Origin: Peribacillus saganii | GTDB taxonomy: Bacteria > Bacillota > Bacilli > Bacillales > DSM-1321 | Length of the DNA stretch: 64,000 nt | Assembly: GCF_003429095.1 (NCBI RefSeq) | Contig: NZ_QVTE01000032.1 | Coordinates: 1-64,000 of the forward strand | Direction of reading: 5' to 3' | Shown: positions 43,009 through 52,933 of the stretch, piece after piece | Layout of the letters: every line of letters starts with the position of its first letter | Numbering within the stretch: the first letter of the stretch is position 1 | Program-made: the position numbers and the translations under genes | Notes under the pieces: model-generated | Seen by the model: only the letters and a program-made list of their open reading frames with translations | Told to the model about the DNA's origin: nothing | Database searches by the model: none

Positions 43009-43085
43009 GGGGCCTACCTCCCTTTAATCTCAGGTTATACCCTTACCTGACTATATCGTGAAGCCTTGTGATTGTTTTGATTATA

Positions 43086-46000
43086 TCAGTCTTTTATGAC
43101 CGGATTAGATTTAGTTCCCGTTTCAGTTGCCACCAGATCCTTGCTCTCTGCATCGAGTGTCAGGGTATCTGCCTGGCTGGCGTCATCATCATCTTCTGTA
43201 TCAAGCATCTCGATTTCTTTATCTTCTGCTGACATGATTTTGACATCCATACCCAAGCTCTGGAGTTCTTTTATCAGTACCTTGAATGATTCTGGAACAC
43301 CTGGCTCTGGAACATTTTCGCCCTTGACAATGGCTTCATACGTTTTCACACGGCCAACTACGTCATCCGACTTAACTGTAAGGATTTCCTGCAGTGTATA
43401 AGCTGCGCCATATGCTTCAAGAGCCCAAACCTCCATCTCACCAAAACGCTGTCCGCCAAACTGTGCTTTACCGCCCAGAGGCTGCTGCGTAACAAGAGAG
43501 TATGGTCCAGTTGAACGGGCATGAAGCTTATCATCAACCATGTGAGCCAGCTTGATCATGTACATGACTCCGACTGAAACGCGGTTGTCGAATGGTTCAC
43601 CTGAACGGCCATCATAAAGTACAGTCTTTGCATCAGCGGCCATTCCTGCTTCTTCGATGGTAGACCAGACATCTTCTTCGCGTGCACCGTCAAATACCGG
43701 AGATGCAACGTGAATTCCAAGAGCCCTTGCAGCCATTCCAAGGTGAAGCTCTAACACTTGACCGATATTCATACGTGATGGAACCCCTAGAGGATTCAAC
43801 ATGATGTCTACCGGAGTGCCATCTGGAAGGAATGGCATATCTTCTTCAGGAAGAATACGGGAGATAACACCCTTGTTACCGTGGCGTCCCGCCATTTTAT
43901 CTCCTTCAGAGATTTTACGTTTTTGAACAATATAAGCACGGACTAATTGATTTACTCCCGGTGGAAGCTCATCTCCATCCTCACGGTTAAAGACTTTAAC
44001 ATCCAATACGATACCGCCGCCGCCATGCGGAACACGAAGCGATGTATCGCGAACTTCTCGGGCCTTTTCACCGAAGATTGCGTGAAGCAGGCGCTCTTCA
44101 GCAGTTAGTTCAGTTACCCCTTTTGGAGTTACTTTACCCACAAGAAGATCTCCGTCTTTTACTTCAGCACCAATACGGATAATTCCTCGCTCATCAAGGT
44201 TACGAAGCGCATCCTCCCCGACGTTCGGAATGTCACGTGTGATTTCTTCAGGTCCGAGCTTTGTATCACGGGATTCTGACTCATATTCTTCAATATGAAT
44301 AGAAGTATAGACATCATCTTTCACAAGGCGTTCACTCATGATGATTGCATCTTCATAGTTATATCCATCCCATGTCATGAATGCTACGAGAACGTTGCGT
44401 CCAAGCGCTAATTCTCCTTTTTCCATAGAAGGGCCATCTGCAAGGATTTCTCCTTTTACAACACGGTCTCCGACACTCACAATCGGACGCTGGTTGTAGC
44501 ATGTTCCCTGGTTTGAACGGATAAACTTCAGCATGCGGTATTTATCTAAGTCGCCTTTTACTTCCTGACCATCAACTTCTTTTACACGGCGGACCCAAAC
44601 TGAACGGGCCTCAACATGCTCTACAATTCCTTCATGTTTACAGATGACCGCTGCACCTGAGTCTTTTCCGGAAACATATTCCATACCCGTTCCGACCCGC
44701 GGAGCTTCCGGCTGCATAAGAGGAACTGCTTGACGCTGCATGTTCGCTCCCATTAGGGCACGGTTTGAGTCATCGTTTTCAAGGAAAGGTATGCAAGCTG
44801 TTGCGGCAGAAACTACCTGCTTCGGCGATACATCCATATAATCCACACGATCACGCGGAACAACTGTGTTCTCACCGCGGAAACGCGCTACGATATCTTC
44901 ATCAACAAATGAACCATCATCAGATAGACGTGCATTCGCCTGGGCAACTACATAGTTGTCCTCTTCGTCAGCAGTCATATAATCAATGTGCTCAGTAATC
45001 TTTCCTGTTTCCGGATCAACGCGGCGGTATGGTGTCTCAATAAATCCGAAACGATTTACCTTCGCATAGCTGGAAAGGGAGTTAATAAGTCCAATGTTTG
45101 GCCCTTCAGGCGTTTCAATTGGACACATGCGGCCATAGTGAGAATAGTGAACGTCACGGACTTCAAAGCCGGCACGCTCACGGGTTAATCCACCAGGTCC
45201 TAACGCAGACAGACGGCGTTTATGAGTCAGCTCAGCCAACGGGTTTGTCTGGTCCATGAATTGAGACAGCTGGGAGCTTCCGAAGAACTCTTTCATTGAA
45301 GCAATAACAGGACGTATATTAATTAACTGCTGAGGTGTAATAGTTGCTGTATCCTGAATGGACATTCTTTCTCGAACAACACGTTCCATCCGTGATAAAC
45401 CAATTCTGAATTGGTTTTGAAGCAACTCACCTACAGAACGCAGACGACGATTTCCTAAATGGTCAATATCGTCTGTATCCCCAACCTGATGGAGCAAGTT
45501 AAAGAAGTAACTGATGGAAGCGATAATATCAGCCGGTGTAATATTCTTCACCTGTTCCGAAACATACGCATTGCCAATTACATTGATTACTTTTTCACCT
45601 TCAGCATCATTTGGCGCATAGATTTTAATTGACTGAAGAAGCGTTTCCTCTTCCACTACCCCGCCTGACGGATTGAAGTTTTGGAAACCAATTCCTGCTT
45701 CAATAGAAGGAATAATCCGATCAAGTGTACGGCGGTCAAGCAGCGTGCCTTTTTCCACAATGATTTCACCAGTTTCCGGGTCAACCAAAGTTTCCGCTAT
45801 TTTCTGGTTAAAGAGGCGATTCTTGATATGAAGCTTTTTATTAATTTTATAACGTCCTACATTTGCTAGGTCATATCTTTTTGGATCAAAGAAGCGTGTT
45901 ACCAATAAGCTTTTTGCATTCTCTACCGTTGGCGGTTCACCAGGGCGGAGGCGCTCATAAATTTCAAGCAAAGCTTTCTCTGCACTTTCAGTGTTATCTT

Positions 46001-46667
46001 TTTCAAGGGTATTTCTGATATACTCATTATCGCCGATTAAATCGATGATTTCCTGATCGGAACCAAAACCAAGCGCACGAAGAAGTACCGTTACTGGAAG
46101 TTTTCTTGTACGGTCAATTCTTACATATACAATGTCTTTGGCGTCCGTTTCGTATTCAAGCCAAGCACCCCGGTTTGGAATAACAGTTGCGTTAAAGCCA
46201 CGCTTCCCGTTTTTATCCATTTTTCCGCTGTAATACACACTTGGTGAACGAACTAACTGAGAAACGATAACCCGTTCTGCACCATTGATGACAAAGGTAC
46301 CCGTTTCTGACATTAAAGGAAAATCACCCATGAATACATCCTGGTCTTTTACTTCCCCTGTTTCTTTATTAACAAGACGTACCTTCACACGAAGTGGAGC
46401 CGAATATGTAACATCCCGCTCTTTTGATTCATCAACGGAGTACTTTGGTTCTCCTAAGCTGTAATCAATGAAATCAAGAGCCAAGTTACCAGTAAAATCC
46501 TCAATTGGAGAAATATCCTGGAACATTTCTCTTAATCCTTCATCAAGAAACCATTGATAAGAAGCAGTCTGGATTTCAATTAAATTTGGTAACTCTAGGA
46601 CCTCGCTAATTCTTGCATAACTTCTGCGCTGGCGGTGTCGTCCATACTGAACAAGTTGACCTGTCAA
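43086..46667 (-). CDS. rpoB: RNA polymerase beta subunit
   Basis: A 1193-residue beta subunit. The rifampicin-binding cluster reads [20 protein letters not shown] and looks wild type. The start is TTG at 46667 ([18 protein letters not shown]), with AGGGGTG 6 nt upstream, as in B. subtilis; a GTG three codons earlier would overlap that site. The C-terminal tail is acidic and variable. A promoter and a hairpin-rich leader precede it. Confidence 0.98.
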   Translation of the reverse strand: MTGQLVQYGRHRQRRSYARISEVLELPNLIEIQTASYQWFLDEGLREMFQDISPIEDFTGNLALDFIDYSLGEPKYSVDESKERDVTYSAPLRVKVRLVNKETGEVKDQDVFMGDFPLMSETGTFVINGAERVIVSQLVRSPSVYYSGKMDKNGKRGFNATVIPNRGAWLEYETDAKDIVYVRIDRTRKLPVTVLLRALGFGSDQEIIDLIGDNEYIRNTLEKDNTESAEKALLEIYERLRPGEPPTVENAKSLLVTRFFDPKRYDLANVGRYKINKKLHIKNRLFNQKIAETLVDPETGEIIVEKGTLLDRRTLDRIIPSIEAGIGFQNFNPSGGVVEEETLLQSIKIYAPNDAEGEKVINVIGNAYVSEQVKNITPADIIASISYFFNLLHQVGDTDDIDHLGNRRLRSVGELLQNQFRIGLSRMERVVRERMSIQDTATITPQQLINIRPVIASMKEFFGSSQLSQFMDQTNPLAELTHKRRLSALGPGGLTRERAGFEVRDVHYSHYGRMCPIETPEGPNIGLINSLSSYAKVNRFGFIETPYRRVDPETGKITEHIDYMTADEEDNYVVAQANARLSDDGSFVDEDIVARFRGENTVVPRDRVDYMDVSPKQVVSAATACIPFLENDDSNRALMGANMQRQAVPLMQPEAPRVGTGMEYVSGKDSGAAVICKHEGIVEHVEARSVWVRRVKEVDGQEVKGDLDKYRMLKFIRSNQGTCYNQRPIVSVGDRVVKGEILADGPSMEKGELALGRNVLVAFMTWDGYNYEDAIIMSERLVKDDVYTSIHIEEYESESRDTKLGPEEITRDIPNVGEDALRNLDERGIIRIGAEVKDGDLLVGKVTPKGVTELTAEERLLHAIFGEKAREVRDTSLRVPHGGGGIVLDVKVFNREDGDELPPGVNQLVRAYIVQKRKISEGDKMAGRHGNKGVISRILPEEDMPFLPDGTPVDIMLNPLGVPSRMNIGQVLELHLGMAARALGIHVASPVFDGAREEDVWSTIEEAGMAADAKTVLYDGRSGEPFDNRVSVGVMYMIKLAHMVDDKLHARSTGPYSLVTQQPLGGKAQFGGQRFGEMEVWALEAYGAAYTLQEILTVKSDDVVGRVKTYEAIVKGENVPEPGVPESFKVLIKELQSLGMDVKIMSAEDKEIEMLDTEDDDDASQADTLTLDAESKDLVATETGTKSNPVIKD

Positions 46668-46705
46668 CAGATTCACCCCTCAAATCAAGCGTAATAAGGA
46701 TCTAT

Positions 46706-46867
46706 TGTCTATCGGATACCCCGGTAGACAAAAAGAAAATGGTTTTTGATAAAAAACCACTATTTTCACACAACTCGAACTATTATTTATATATATTTCC
46801 CAGATTATCCATTTTTATACGTACTATACAAAAAAATGCATAGATACTGGAAATTATATATATGCAT
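46706..46867 (-). promoter_or_regulatory. rpoB leader with terminator-like and other hairpins
   Basis: In the 5' leader on the minus strand, ATGCATA / TATGCAT (46867-46836) is followed by a seven-T run, which has the form of an intrinsic terminator. Downstream are GGTTTTT / AAAAACC (about 46741-46762) and GTCTA / TAGAC (about 46706-46730). The layout suggests attenuation of rpoBC or processing of the transcript; this is inference from shape only. Confidence 0.5.
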
Positions 46868-46873
46868 TTTATA

Positions 46874-46902
46874 ACTATAACATAGGCAAAAATTAGAGTC
46901 AA
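46874..46902 (-). promoter_or_regulatory. rpoBC promoter (sigma-A)
   Basis: Minus strand TTGACT (46902-46897), 17-nt spacer, TATAGT (46879-46874). The -35 overlaps the end of ybxB. Confidence 0.7.
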
Positions 46903-47504
46903 ACCTTTTTAGCTGCAAGTATATAATAGCCTTTTTTCTTTTCTGCCACTTCTACATTGCCAAAAAGCTGTTCGATTTTTTCCATAGCTGAGGGCGCTCC
47001 CTGTTTCTTTTGGATGACTACCCATAAGGTTCCACCAGTGGTCAAATATTCAAAGCTCTTTTCAAAGATCTCATGAACAACTGTTTTCCCAGCTCTTATT
47101 GGCGGATTTGTCAGTATAGCAGCAAACTCCTTCCGAGCAACAGCTGAAAACAGGTCACTTTCATAGATTTCAACATTACTGATTGCGTTCGCCCGGGCAT
47201 TTTCCTTAGAAAGTTCAATCGCCCTGTTATTAACATCAACCATATGAACAATCCTGGCGGGATGGGCTGACGCTACAGAAAGTCCAATGGGTCCATAGCC
47301 ACACCCTACATCCAGTATATCTCCTGGGATATCTTGATCCAAATTAAAAGCTTCTATTAGCAGCCGTGAGCCAAAATCAACCTCTTTCTTTGAAAATACA
47401 CCACTATCGCTTTTAAACCGGAAATTTCGGCCCTTTAGGTCAAAATTCCAGTAAATCGGATTGCTTTCTGTTTCGGGATTTTTAGAATAATAATGTTCTG
47501 ACAA
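46899..47504 (-). CDS. ybxB: class I SAM-dependent methyltransferase YbxB (RsmC-like)
   Basis: A 201-residue RsmC/MTS-family methyltransferase with SAM-binding DVGCGYGPIG (about 65-74) and catalytic NPPIRAG. The E. coli relative methylates a guanine of 16S rRNA; the Bacillus substrate is not settled. The start is TTG at 47504, with AGGAGG 9 nt upstream. It sits between rplL and rpoB as in B. subtilis, but two copies of a dispersed repeat separate it from rplL. Confidence 0.88.
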   Translation of the reverse strand: MSEHYYSKNPETESNPIYWNFDLKGRNFRFKSDSGVFSKKEVDFGSRLLIEAFNLDQDIPGDILDVGCGYGPIGLSVASAHPARIVHMVDVNNRAIELSKENARANAISNVEIYESDLFSAVARKEFAAILTNPPIRAGKTVVHEIFEKSFEYLTTGGTLWVVIQKKQGAPSAMEKIEQLFGNVEVAEKKKGYYILAAKKV

Positions 47505-47522
47505 GTCTCTCTCCTCCTATCA

Positions 47523-47754
47523 AGAAAAGCGCAAGCGCCCAGACCAAGGAACGTCGACAAAGGGCTTGGCACGTCCTGTGCCAAACATCAACGCCAGCAC
47601 ACCCAGTGTAAGACAAGCTCTGAAAGAAGGCGATTTTTTCGCCTTCAGAAGTGATTGACTTATGACCTCGAGGCCGACTTAAACCACCACGTCCTGTGGC
47701 GGCGTCGGCACTAGCACGTCCTGTGCGTCGGGGCCGGGCGCTGTAGCTAGACAT
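47523..47754 (+). repeat. dispersed GC-rich intergenic repeat (copy D)
   Basis: Begins AAAAGCGCAAGCGCCCAGAC and ends CCGGGCGCTGTAGCTAGACAT. It includes CACGTCCTGTGCCAAACATC and an AAGGCGAT...CGCCTT hairpin, as in other copies, but the middle CACAAAGC-type hairpin is deleted. It lies just upstream of the ybxB ribosome-binding site. Confidence 0.85.
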
Positions 47755-47791
47755 CTGAACTTGTTAAAAAAGTTATACTTTTTTATCTGCT

Positions 47792-48059
47792 AAAAGCGAA
47801 AGCACCCCGGCATGGACAGTACATGCACCAGTTTGTAATGTTACTCTTGTTACAGCCTTCGGCCTGTGTCAATGCCGTCCTGACCACATCCTATGTTCCC
47901 GGATTTGTAATGGCAGTTGCGCCACAACAAAATAATACCAGTTTCAACAGCAGTTGCTGTATTCTCAAAGGTTACTCCCTTCCGGCCGTCGGGAATGATA
48001 CATCCTGTAAGTCAGGCTTTATTTTTTCTATCAAAAATTGCTGGGTGCTAGAGCTAATT
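47792..48059 (+). repeat. degenerate repeat copy E
   Basis: Starts AAAAGCGAAAGCACC and ends GCTGGGTGCTAGAGCTAAT, diverged forms of the ends of copies B and D. The interior is heavily diverged. It follows copy D directly, so the region between ybxB and rplL grew by repeated insertion. From 48060 to 48270 nothing recognisable is seen. Confidence 0.5.
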
Positions 48060-48270
48060 AGTAGTTTATATTGAAGAAGTTACACTTTATTTGCCGATTA
48101 TATACACAGGCAATTGAAGAATGAGAAAAGAGTTTGCTTGCCGGAGAGAAAACATAAGGGTTCCAAGCGAATAACTTAGCCGGGATAACTAGATTACTAA
48201 AGCATACATCTCCACCAAGCTTTTTTTGCTTTTGATTTCGGCCACCGGGACTCAATGATTTTGAAAGTCA

Positions 48271-48301
48271 AAAAAAGCCCGCTAAAGCAGCGAGCTTTTT
48301 T
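48271..48301 (-). terminator. rplJL terminator
   Basis: Minus strand AAAAAAGCTCGCT, GCTTT, AGCGGGCTTTTTTT, a near-perfect stem with a long T-run, 13 bp past the rplL stop. Confidence 0.9.
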
Positions 48302-48313
48302 ATTTATGCAGCA

Positions 48314-48679
48314 TTACTTAACTTCAACGCTAGCTCCAACTTCTTCAAGTTTAGCTTTGATTTCTTCAGCCTCTTCTTTAGAAGCGCCTTCTTTAACAGC
48401 TTTTGGAGTGTTATCAACAAGGTCTTTTGCTTCTTTAAGACCAAGTCCTGTGATTTCACGAACAACCTTGATAACTTTGATTTTTTGGTCGCCTGCAGAT
48501 GCAAGAACAACGTCAAATTCAGTTTGCTCTTCAGCAGCGCCGCCAGCAGCAGCTCCGCCCATCATAGCTACAGGAGCAGCAGCAGTTACACCAAACTCTT
48601 CTTCGATTGCTTTTACAAGGTCATTTAGTTCTAAAACAGTCATAGATTTAACTGCTTCAATGATTTGTTCTTTAGTCAT
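48314..48679 (-). CDS. rplL: 50S ribosomal protein L7/L12
   Basis: A 121-residue L7/L12 stalk protein that recruits translation GTPases. It has an N-terminal dimer domain, an Ala/Gly-rich hinge (about 35-50) and a C-terminal factor-binding domain. It is paired with rplJ. Confidence 0.97.
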   Translation of the reverse strand: MTKEQIIEAVKSMTVLELNDLVKAIEEEFGVTAAAPVAMMGGAAAGGAAEEQTEFDVVLASAGDQKIKVIKVVREITGLGLKEAKDLVDNTPKAVKEGASKEEAEEIKAKLEEVGASVEVK

Positions 48680-48752
48680 TGTATAGTTCCTCCTTAAGGA
48701 TATTGTTAGTTTATAGTTTTTTTAAAACGAAAGGTTAAAACTGAAAGTCAGC

Positions 48753-49253
48753 TTACGCGCCTTGTTCTTCTTTTTGATCTGCAACAGCTTTTGCAGCAAG
48801 AGCAAGATTGCGGATAGGTGCTTGAAGCACGGAAAGTAGCATAGAAAGCAAGCCTTCGCGTGATGGAAGATCGGCAAGTGCCTGAACTTCTTCAACAGTT
48901 GCAATGTTTCCTTCGATAACACCAGCTTTAATTTCAAGAGCCTCATGTTTCTTAGCGAAATCGTTAAGGATTTTCGCTGGCGCAACTACGTCTTCAGTTG
49001 AGAACGCGATTGCGTTTGGACCCGTTAGAGATTCGTTTAAACCAGAAAGCTCAGCGGCTTCAGTTGCACGGCGAGTCAATGAGTTTTTGTAAACTTTGAA
49101 CTCAACGCCTGCTTCACGAAGCTGTTTACGAAGTTCAGTAACTTCTCCAACAGTCAATCCGCGGTAGTCAACTACGATCGTTGACTTGCTTGATTTAAAT
49201 TTATCAGCAATCTCTTCTACGATTTGTTTCTTTTGTTCGATAACGCTGCTCAT
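48753..49253 (-). CDS. rplJ: 50S ribosomal protein L10
   Basis: A 166-residue L10 that anchors the L7/L12 stalk. The start at 49253 ([20 protein letters not shown]) has AGGAGGTG upstream; the longer frame lies in the leader. L10 controls its own operon by binding the leader RNA at 49302-49420. Confidence 0.97.
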   Translation of the reverse strand: MSSVIEQKKQIVEEIADKFKSSKSTIVVDYRGLTVGEVTELRKQLREAGVEFKVYKNSLTRRATEAAELSGLNESLTGPNAIAFSTEDVVAPAKILNDFAKKHEALEIKAGVIEGNIATVEEVQALADLPSREGLLSMLLSVLQAPIRNLALAAKAVADQKEEQGA

Positions 49254-49301
49254 CCTTACACCTCCTATTAGATTTGCTTGAAACTCATCTATACCGACCA
49301 T

Positions 49302-49334
49302 AAAAAAGCCTTCATATCTAGTAGACATGAAGGC
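49302..49334 (-). terminator. attenuator terminator in the rplJ leader
   Basis: GCCTTCAT / ATGAAGGC stem with a 11-12-nt loop and a six-T run on the minus strand, about 50 bp before rplJ. It is the terminator half of the L10 leader. Confidence 0.85.
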
Positions 49335-49420
49335 AGTAAAATCAAATCATAGTCAAAGACTATATTATCGAAATTACCTAGGCAGGAAATTAAGCTCATA
49401 GTGAGCACCTACTGTCTACG
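49335..49420 (-). ncRNA. ribosomal protein L10 leader
   Basis: The transcript between the promoter and the attenuator contains GTAGACAGTAGGTGCTCACT and CTTAATTTCCTGCCTAGG. This type of structured sequence is the L10 leader in Bacillus, where L10(L12)4 binds to promote termination. Confidence 0.8.
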
Positions 49421-49455
49421 GTACAAATGATATTCATTTATTAACAACAAAATCT

Positions 49456-49485
49456 ATTATAACAATAATGACTTTGTAATGTCAA
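49456..49485 (-). promoter_or_regulatory. rplJL promoter (sigma-A)
   Basis: Minus strand TTGACA (49485-49480), 18-nt spacer, TATAAT (49461-49456). Both hexamers are perfect. It lies just past the rplA stop. Confidence 0.88.
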
Positions 49486-49498
49486 ATTATTTTTTTGC

Positions 49499-50200
49499 TT
49501 ATTTTTTTGCAGTGAAAGAAGCAGGATCTACTTTCACGCCAGGGCCCATTGTAGTAGTTACAGAAATGTTCTTCATGTAAGTTCCTTTTGCAGCCGAAGG
49601 CTTAGCTTTTTGCATCGTTTCGAAAATTGTAGAGAAGTTTTCAACAAGCTTGTTGTCTTCGAAAGATACTTTTCCGATTGGAACGTGAATGTTTCCAGCT
49701 TTATCAACGCGGTATTCTACTTTACCTGCTTTGATTTCGGCAACAGCTCTCGTTACATCAAAAGTTACTGTTCCAGTCTTAGGGTTTGGCATTAAGCCTT
49801 TTGGTCCCAATACGCGGCCAAGCTTACCAACTTCACCCATCATATCTGGAGTAGCAACGATTACGTCAAAGTCAAACCAACCTTGTTGGATTTTGTTGAT
49901 ATAGTCAGTATCGCCTACGAAGTCAGCACCAGCAGCTTCAGCTTCTTTTGCTTTTTCACCTTTTGCAAATACTAACACACGCTGAGTTTTACCAGTTCCA
50001 TTTGGAAGCACAACTGCTCCACGGATTTGCTGGTCAGCTTTCTTAGGGTCTACTCCTAAACGGAAAGCAACTTCAACAGTAGCGTCAAACTTTGCATAGT
50101 TAGCTTTTTTAGCTAGTTCAACAGCTTCTCCTACAGAATAAACCTTTGATGCGTCAATTAGCTTTGCAGCTTCTTGAAACTTTTTACCTTTTTTAGCCAT
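49499..50200 (-). CDS. rplA: 50S ribosomal protein L1
   Basis: A 233-residue L1, the mobile stalk protein that handles E-site tRNA. It has the conserved [12 protein letters not shown] segment. It begins [15 protein letters not shown]. It is the partner of rplK, 113 bp upstream. Confidence 0.97.
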   Translation of the reverse strand: MAKKGKKFQEAAKLIDASKVYSVGEAVELAKKANYAKFDATVEVAFRLGVDPKKADQQIRGAVVLPNGTGKTQRVLVFAKGEKAKEAEAAGADFVGDTDYINKIQQGWFDFDVIVATPDMMGEVGKLGRVLGPKGLMPNPKTGTVTFDVTRAVAEIKAGKVEYRVDKAGNIHVPIGKVSFEDNKLVENFSTIFETMQKAKPSAAKGTYMKNISVTTTMGPGVKVDPASFTAKK

Positions 50201-50313
50201 GATATAAAATCCTCCTATATTGTGGTTTTAGCGGAATAACCTCCCACGAATAAAGGTTGCGATATTATCAAAACACCGCAACCCCCGTAGCAAAACATTT
50301 ACATCAGCACGGA

Positions 50314-50739
50314 TTAGTCTTCGATAACAATCCCCATGCTGCGAGCAGTACCTTCAACCATACGCATTGCAGACTCAACGTTTGCAGCGTTTAGGTCAGG
50401 CATTTTTTGTTCAGCAATCTCACGTACTTTTTCACGCTTGACTGTCGCAACTTTATTACGGTTAGGTTCACCAGAACCTGACTCGATGCCAGCTGCTACT
50501 TTAAGCAATACTGCAGCAGGCGGAGTTTTCGTAATAAATGTAAATGAACGGTCTTCGAATACCGTGATTTCAACAGGAATGATTAGACCTGCTTGATCTG
50601 CTGTACGAGCGTTAAACTCCTTACAAAATCCCATGATGTTAACACCGGCTTGACCCAAAGCAGGACCAACTGGCGGCGCTGGATTCGCTTTACCTGCAGG
50701 AATTTGCAGCTTTACCATTTTAATTACTTTTTTAGCCAC
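50314..50739 (-). CDS. rplK: 50S ribosomal protein L11
   Basis: A 141-residue L11 at the GTPase-associated centre, required for RelA activation. The start is GTG at 50739 ([19 protein letters not shown]), with GGAGGTG 6 nt upstream; the apparent earlier start is part of that site. Confidence 0.97.
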   Translation of the reverse strand: MAKKVIKMVKLQIPAGKANPAPPVGPALGQAGVNIMGFCKEFNARTADQAGLIIPVEITVFEDRSFTFITKTPPAAVLLKVAAGIESGSGEPNRNKVATVKREKVREIAEQKMPDLNAANVESAMRMVEGTARSMGIVIED

Positions 50740-50809
50740 GGGACACACCTCCTTATTAAGTCCGTGATGTGGTAATAGGGTTTTTTTACCCTCCCACTCA
50801 TATTAATTC

Positions 50810-50837
50810 TTTATATGTGAAATAAAGAATGTTTCAA
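50810..50837 (-). promoter_or_regulatory. possible rplK promoter
   Basis: Minus strand TTGAAA (50837-50832), 16-nt spacer, TATAAA (50815-50810), in the nusG-rplK gap. Confidence 0.45.
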
Positions 50838-50917
50838 TAAAGTTCAGATCTCCCAATAGAGACATACTGACCTTTGAAATATTAACATTTTTTCAAAATG
50901 ATTTCAAGTTTTTTCAA

Positions 50918-51451
50918 TTATAATTTTTCAACCTGGTCAAAATCAAGTTCTACCGGTGTATCGCGTCCAAACATATTCACCAGAACTTTAACCTTTGACT
51001 TGTCCTTATCAAGCTCTTCAACAGAGCCGGTGAAATTGGCAAACGGACCTTCCTTCACACGGACTGTCTCACCAAGCTCAAGGTTAATGTCAACCCTTCG
51101 CTCTTCCATTCCCATCCGTTTAAGTACAAAATCAATTTCTTCCGGAAGTAGCGGAGTCGGCTTAGATCCATGGCCTGCAGAACCAACAAAACCGGTAACT
51201 CCCGGTGTATTGCGGACCACATACCATGAATCGTCAGTCATGATAATTTCGACCAAAACATATCCAGGGAAAACTTTCTTTTTCAGCACTTTTTTCTTAC
51301 CGTTTTTAACTTCGGTTTCTTCTTCCTCAGGGACTACCACGCGGAAAATTTTATCCTGCATTCCCATCGTTTCAACCCGTTTTTCAAGATTTGTTTTTAC
51401 CTTGTTCTCGTAACCGGAGTATGTGTGTACAACATACCAATTTTTTTCCAT
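50918..51451 (-). CDS. nusG: transcription elongation factor NusG
   Basis: A 177-residue NusG with an N-terminal NGN domain (KNWYVVHTYSGYENKVK) and a C-terminal KOW domain (ETVRVKEGPFANFTG). It modulates RNA polymerase pausing; in B. subtilis it stimulates sequence-specific pauses. The ATG is fixed by an in-frame TGA immediately before it. The only good Shine-Dalgarno sequence (GGGGAGGG) lies more than 20 nt upstream, with an AGGAC/GTCCT hairpin in between. Confidence 0.97.
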   Translation of the reverse strand: MEKNWYVVHTYSGYENKVKTNLEKRVETMGMQDKIFRVVVPEEEETEVKNGKKKVLKKKVFPGYVLVEIIMTDDSWYVVRNTPGVTGFVGSAGHGSKPTPLLPEEIDFVLKRMGMEERRVDINLELGETVRVKEGPFANFTGSVEELDKDKSKVKVLVNMFGRDTPVELDFDQVEKL

Positions 51452-51480
51452 TCAGTAGGACTGTGCGTCCTTCCCTCCCC
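51452..51480 (-). promoter_or_regulatory. hairpin-bridged ribosome-binding site of nusG
   Basis: Minus strand GGGGAGGGA, then AGGAC, GCACA, GTCCT, then ACTGA before the ATG. If AGGAC pairs with GTCCT, the purine-rich site is brought to about 6-7 nt from the start codon; without it the spacing is about 22 nt. Confidence 0.45.
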
Positions 51481-51565
51481 TTGCTCTATTTTTGACAGTA
51501 TTCAATCAAGCTGCCTTGTAACTGGAATCCAAGAAAACCATTACTTACCACATGAAAAAAAGACA

Positions 51566-51597
51566 AATTAAAAAACCCGTCTCCGGGCTTTTTTATA
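51566..51597. terminator. terminator between secE and nusG
   Basis: CCCG / CGGG stem extended by A/T pairs with six-nucleotide A and T runs on the two sides. It would uncouple nusG from secE unless read through, but I see no strong nusG promoter after it. Confidence 0.8.
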
Positions 51598-51642
51598 TAA
51601 CACATATTATTCTATCACTATTATAGCTGTTTTTTAAATCTC

Positions 51643-51825
51643 TTATTCAAGAACCAAGCGAATTATACTTGAAATTCCTAAATCAATAACAGCAAAAAAG
51701 ACAGCCATGATCGTAACTGTAGCAAGAACAATGACCGTATATCTTGTAAGCTCCTTTTTCTTAGGCCAGCTTACCTTTTTCATCTCACGGCCGACACCGC
51801 CGAAGAAGTCGGTTAAGCGATTCAT
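51643..51825 (-). CDS. secE: preprotein translocase subunit SecE
   Basis: A 60-residue SecE with a conserved amphipathic EMKKVSWPKKKELTRYT segment and one membrane span (about 32-55). It clamps SecY. The start at 51825 (MNRLTDFFGGV) has GGAGG upstream. Confidence 0.96.
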   Translation of the reverse strand: MNRLTDFFGGVGREMKKVSWPKKKELTRYTVIVLATVTIMAVFFAVIDLGISSIIRLVLE

Positions 51826-51876
51826 GATTGTAACCTCCAACCAGTAGGGATTGCATTGATAATCTATTAGGCAAAT

Positions 51877-52026
51877 TTATTTTGTTTCTTTATGAACCTT
51901 ATGAGCATTACAAGTGCTGCAAAACTTCTTAATTTCCAAGCGTTCGGATTTTGAATCCTTGTTGCTTTCAGAGCTGTAGTTTCTTGAACCGCAATCGGAA
52001 CAAGCTAATACGACTTTCTTTCTCAT
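51877..52026 (-). CDS. rpmG: 50S ribosomal protein L33, zinc-binding type
   Basis: A 49-codon gene: MRKKVVLACSDCGSRNYS through to HKVHKETK. Zinc ligands Cys9, Cys12, Cys36 and Cys39 are present (C+ form). It lies between sigH and secE, the rpmGB position in B. subtilis. Too short to be obvious in an ORF scan, but the Cys pairs and context make it clear. Confidence 0.95.
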   Translation of the reverse strand: MRKKVVLACSDCGSRNYSSESNKDSKSERLEIKKFCSTCNAHKVHKETK

Positions 52027-52062
52027 ATAATTACACCTGCCAAGCTTCTGTACGTCCTCAAA

Positions 52063-52091
52063 ACTTTATCATGGCTTACTTTTAATGTCAA
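52063..52091 (-). promoter_or_regulatory. sigma-A promoter of rpmG-secE
   Basis: Minus strand TTGACA (52091-52086), 17-nt spacer, TAAAGT (52068-52063), with a TGA extended -10. Confidence 0.7.
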
Positions 52092-52212
52092 CCTCAAAAA
52101 GTTTACAGCACACCCTTAGAGTCCTTCTTCATATCTCTGAAAAGGTTGTTTTCTGTATAGGACAGCTGCAGCGAAATTTCAGCCATATAAACACTCAGCA
52201 GTTCTCCTGATG

Positions 52213-52863
52213 CTATAAACTGACCTCTCTTACTTCAAGGTACCGTTCCAGCTTCCTTTTGACCCGCTGGAGCGCGTTATCAATAGACTTGACATGGCGG
52301 TTTAATTCTTCAGAGATTTCTTGGTAGGATTGTCCATCGAGGTAAAGGGCAAGTACTTTCCTTTCCAAATCGCTTAACAGTTCCGCCATCTTCAGTTCGA
52401 TATCGTCAAACTCTTCCTGGTTAATAATCAGCTCTTCCGGATCCATGATTTTCGCCCCGGAAATGATGTCCATTAAGGTCCTGTCTGACTCTTCATCATA
52501 AATAGGCTTATCTAGGGAAACATAGGAGTTAAGAGGGATATGTTTTTGGCGGGTGGCTGTTTTAATGGCAGTAATAATTTGTCTTGTGATGCAAAGCTCA
52601 GCAAACGCCTTGAAGGAAGACAGCTTGTCCCCTTTATAGTCGCGAATGGCTTTATATAGGCCGATCATGCCTTCCTGCACGATATCTTCCCTATCGGCAC
52701 CAATCAAGAAATAGGTCCTTGCTTTTGCCCTTACGAAGTTGCGGTATTTATGAATCAGAAAATCAAGAGCCTCACTGTCACCTTTATGTACAAACTCTAC
52801 TAGAACGTCATCTTCCAGTTCTGCATAATTATCATTCAGCTTTACTCCGAAGTTGGCAACCAC
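52213..52863 (-). CDS. sigH: RNA polymerase sigma-H factor
   Basis: A 216-residue sigma-70-type factor that drives early sporulation and competence genes. Region 2 (ALDFLIHKYRNFVRAKAR; DIVQEGMIGLYKAIRD) and a C-terminal region 4 helix-turn-helix (YQEISEELNRHVKSIDN) are present. The start is GTG at 52863, with AGGGGGA 7 nt upstream. It follows rae1 by 70 bp, as in B. subtilis. Confidence 0.96.
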   Translation of the reverse strand: MVANFGVKLNDNYAELEDDVLVEFVHKGDSEALDFLIHKYRNFVRAKARTYFLIGADREDIVQEGMIGLYKAIRDYKGDKLSSFKAFAELCITRQIITAIKTATRQKHIPLNSYVSLDKPIYDEESDRTLMDIISGAKIMDPEELIINQEEFDDIELKMAELLSDLERKVLALYLDGQSYQEISEELNRHVKSIDNALQRVKRKLERYLEVREVSL

Positions 52864-52933
52864 AAGTCAATCCCCCTGACCGTACACGCATATAGGAACA
52901 TTATACAGCAGCAAAAAATTCACCGTCAACCGC

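Noticed and set aside
47482-47754. 90-codon frame upstream of ybxB
   Set aside because: It is inside repeat copy D and overlaps the ybxB start region; composition is that of the repeat.
52103-52186. 27-codon frame between sigH and rpmG
   Set aside because: The nearest AGGAG is about 17 nt from its ATG and the peptide is not recognised; too weak to call a gene.
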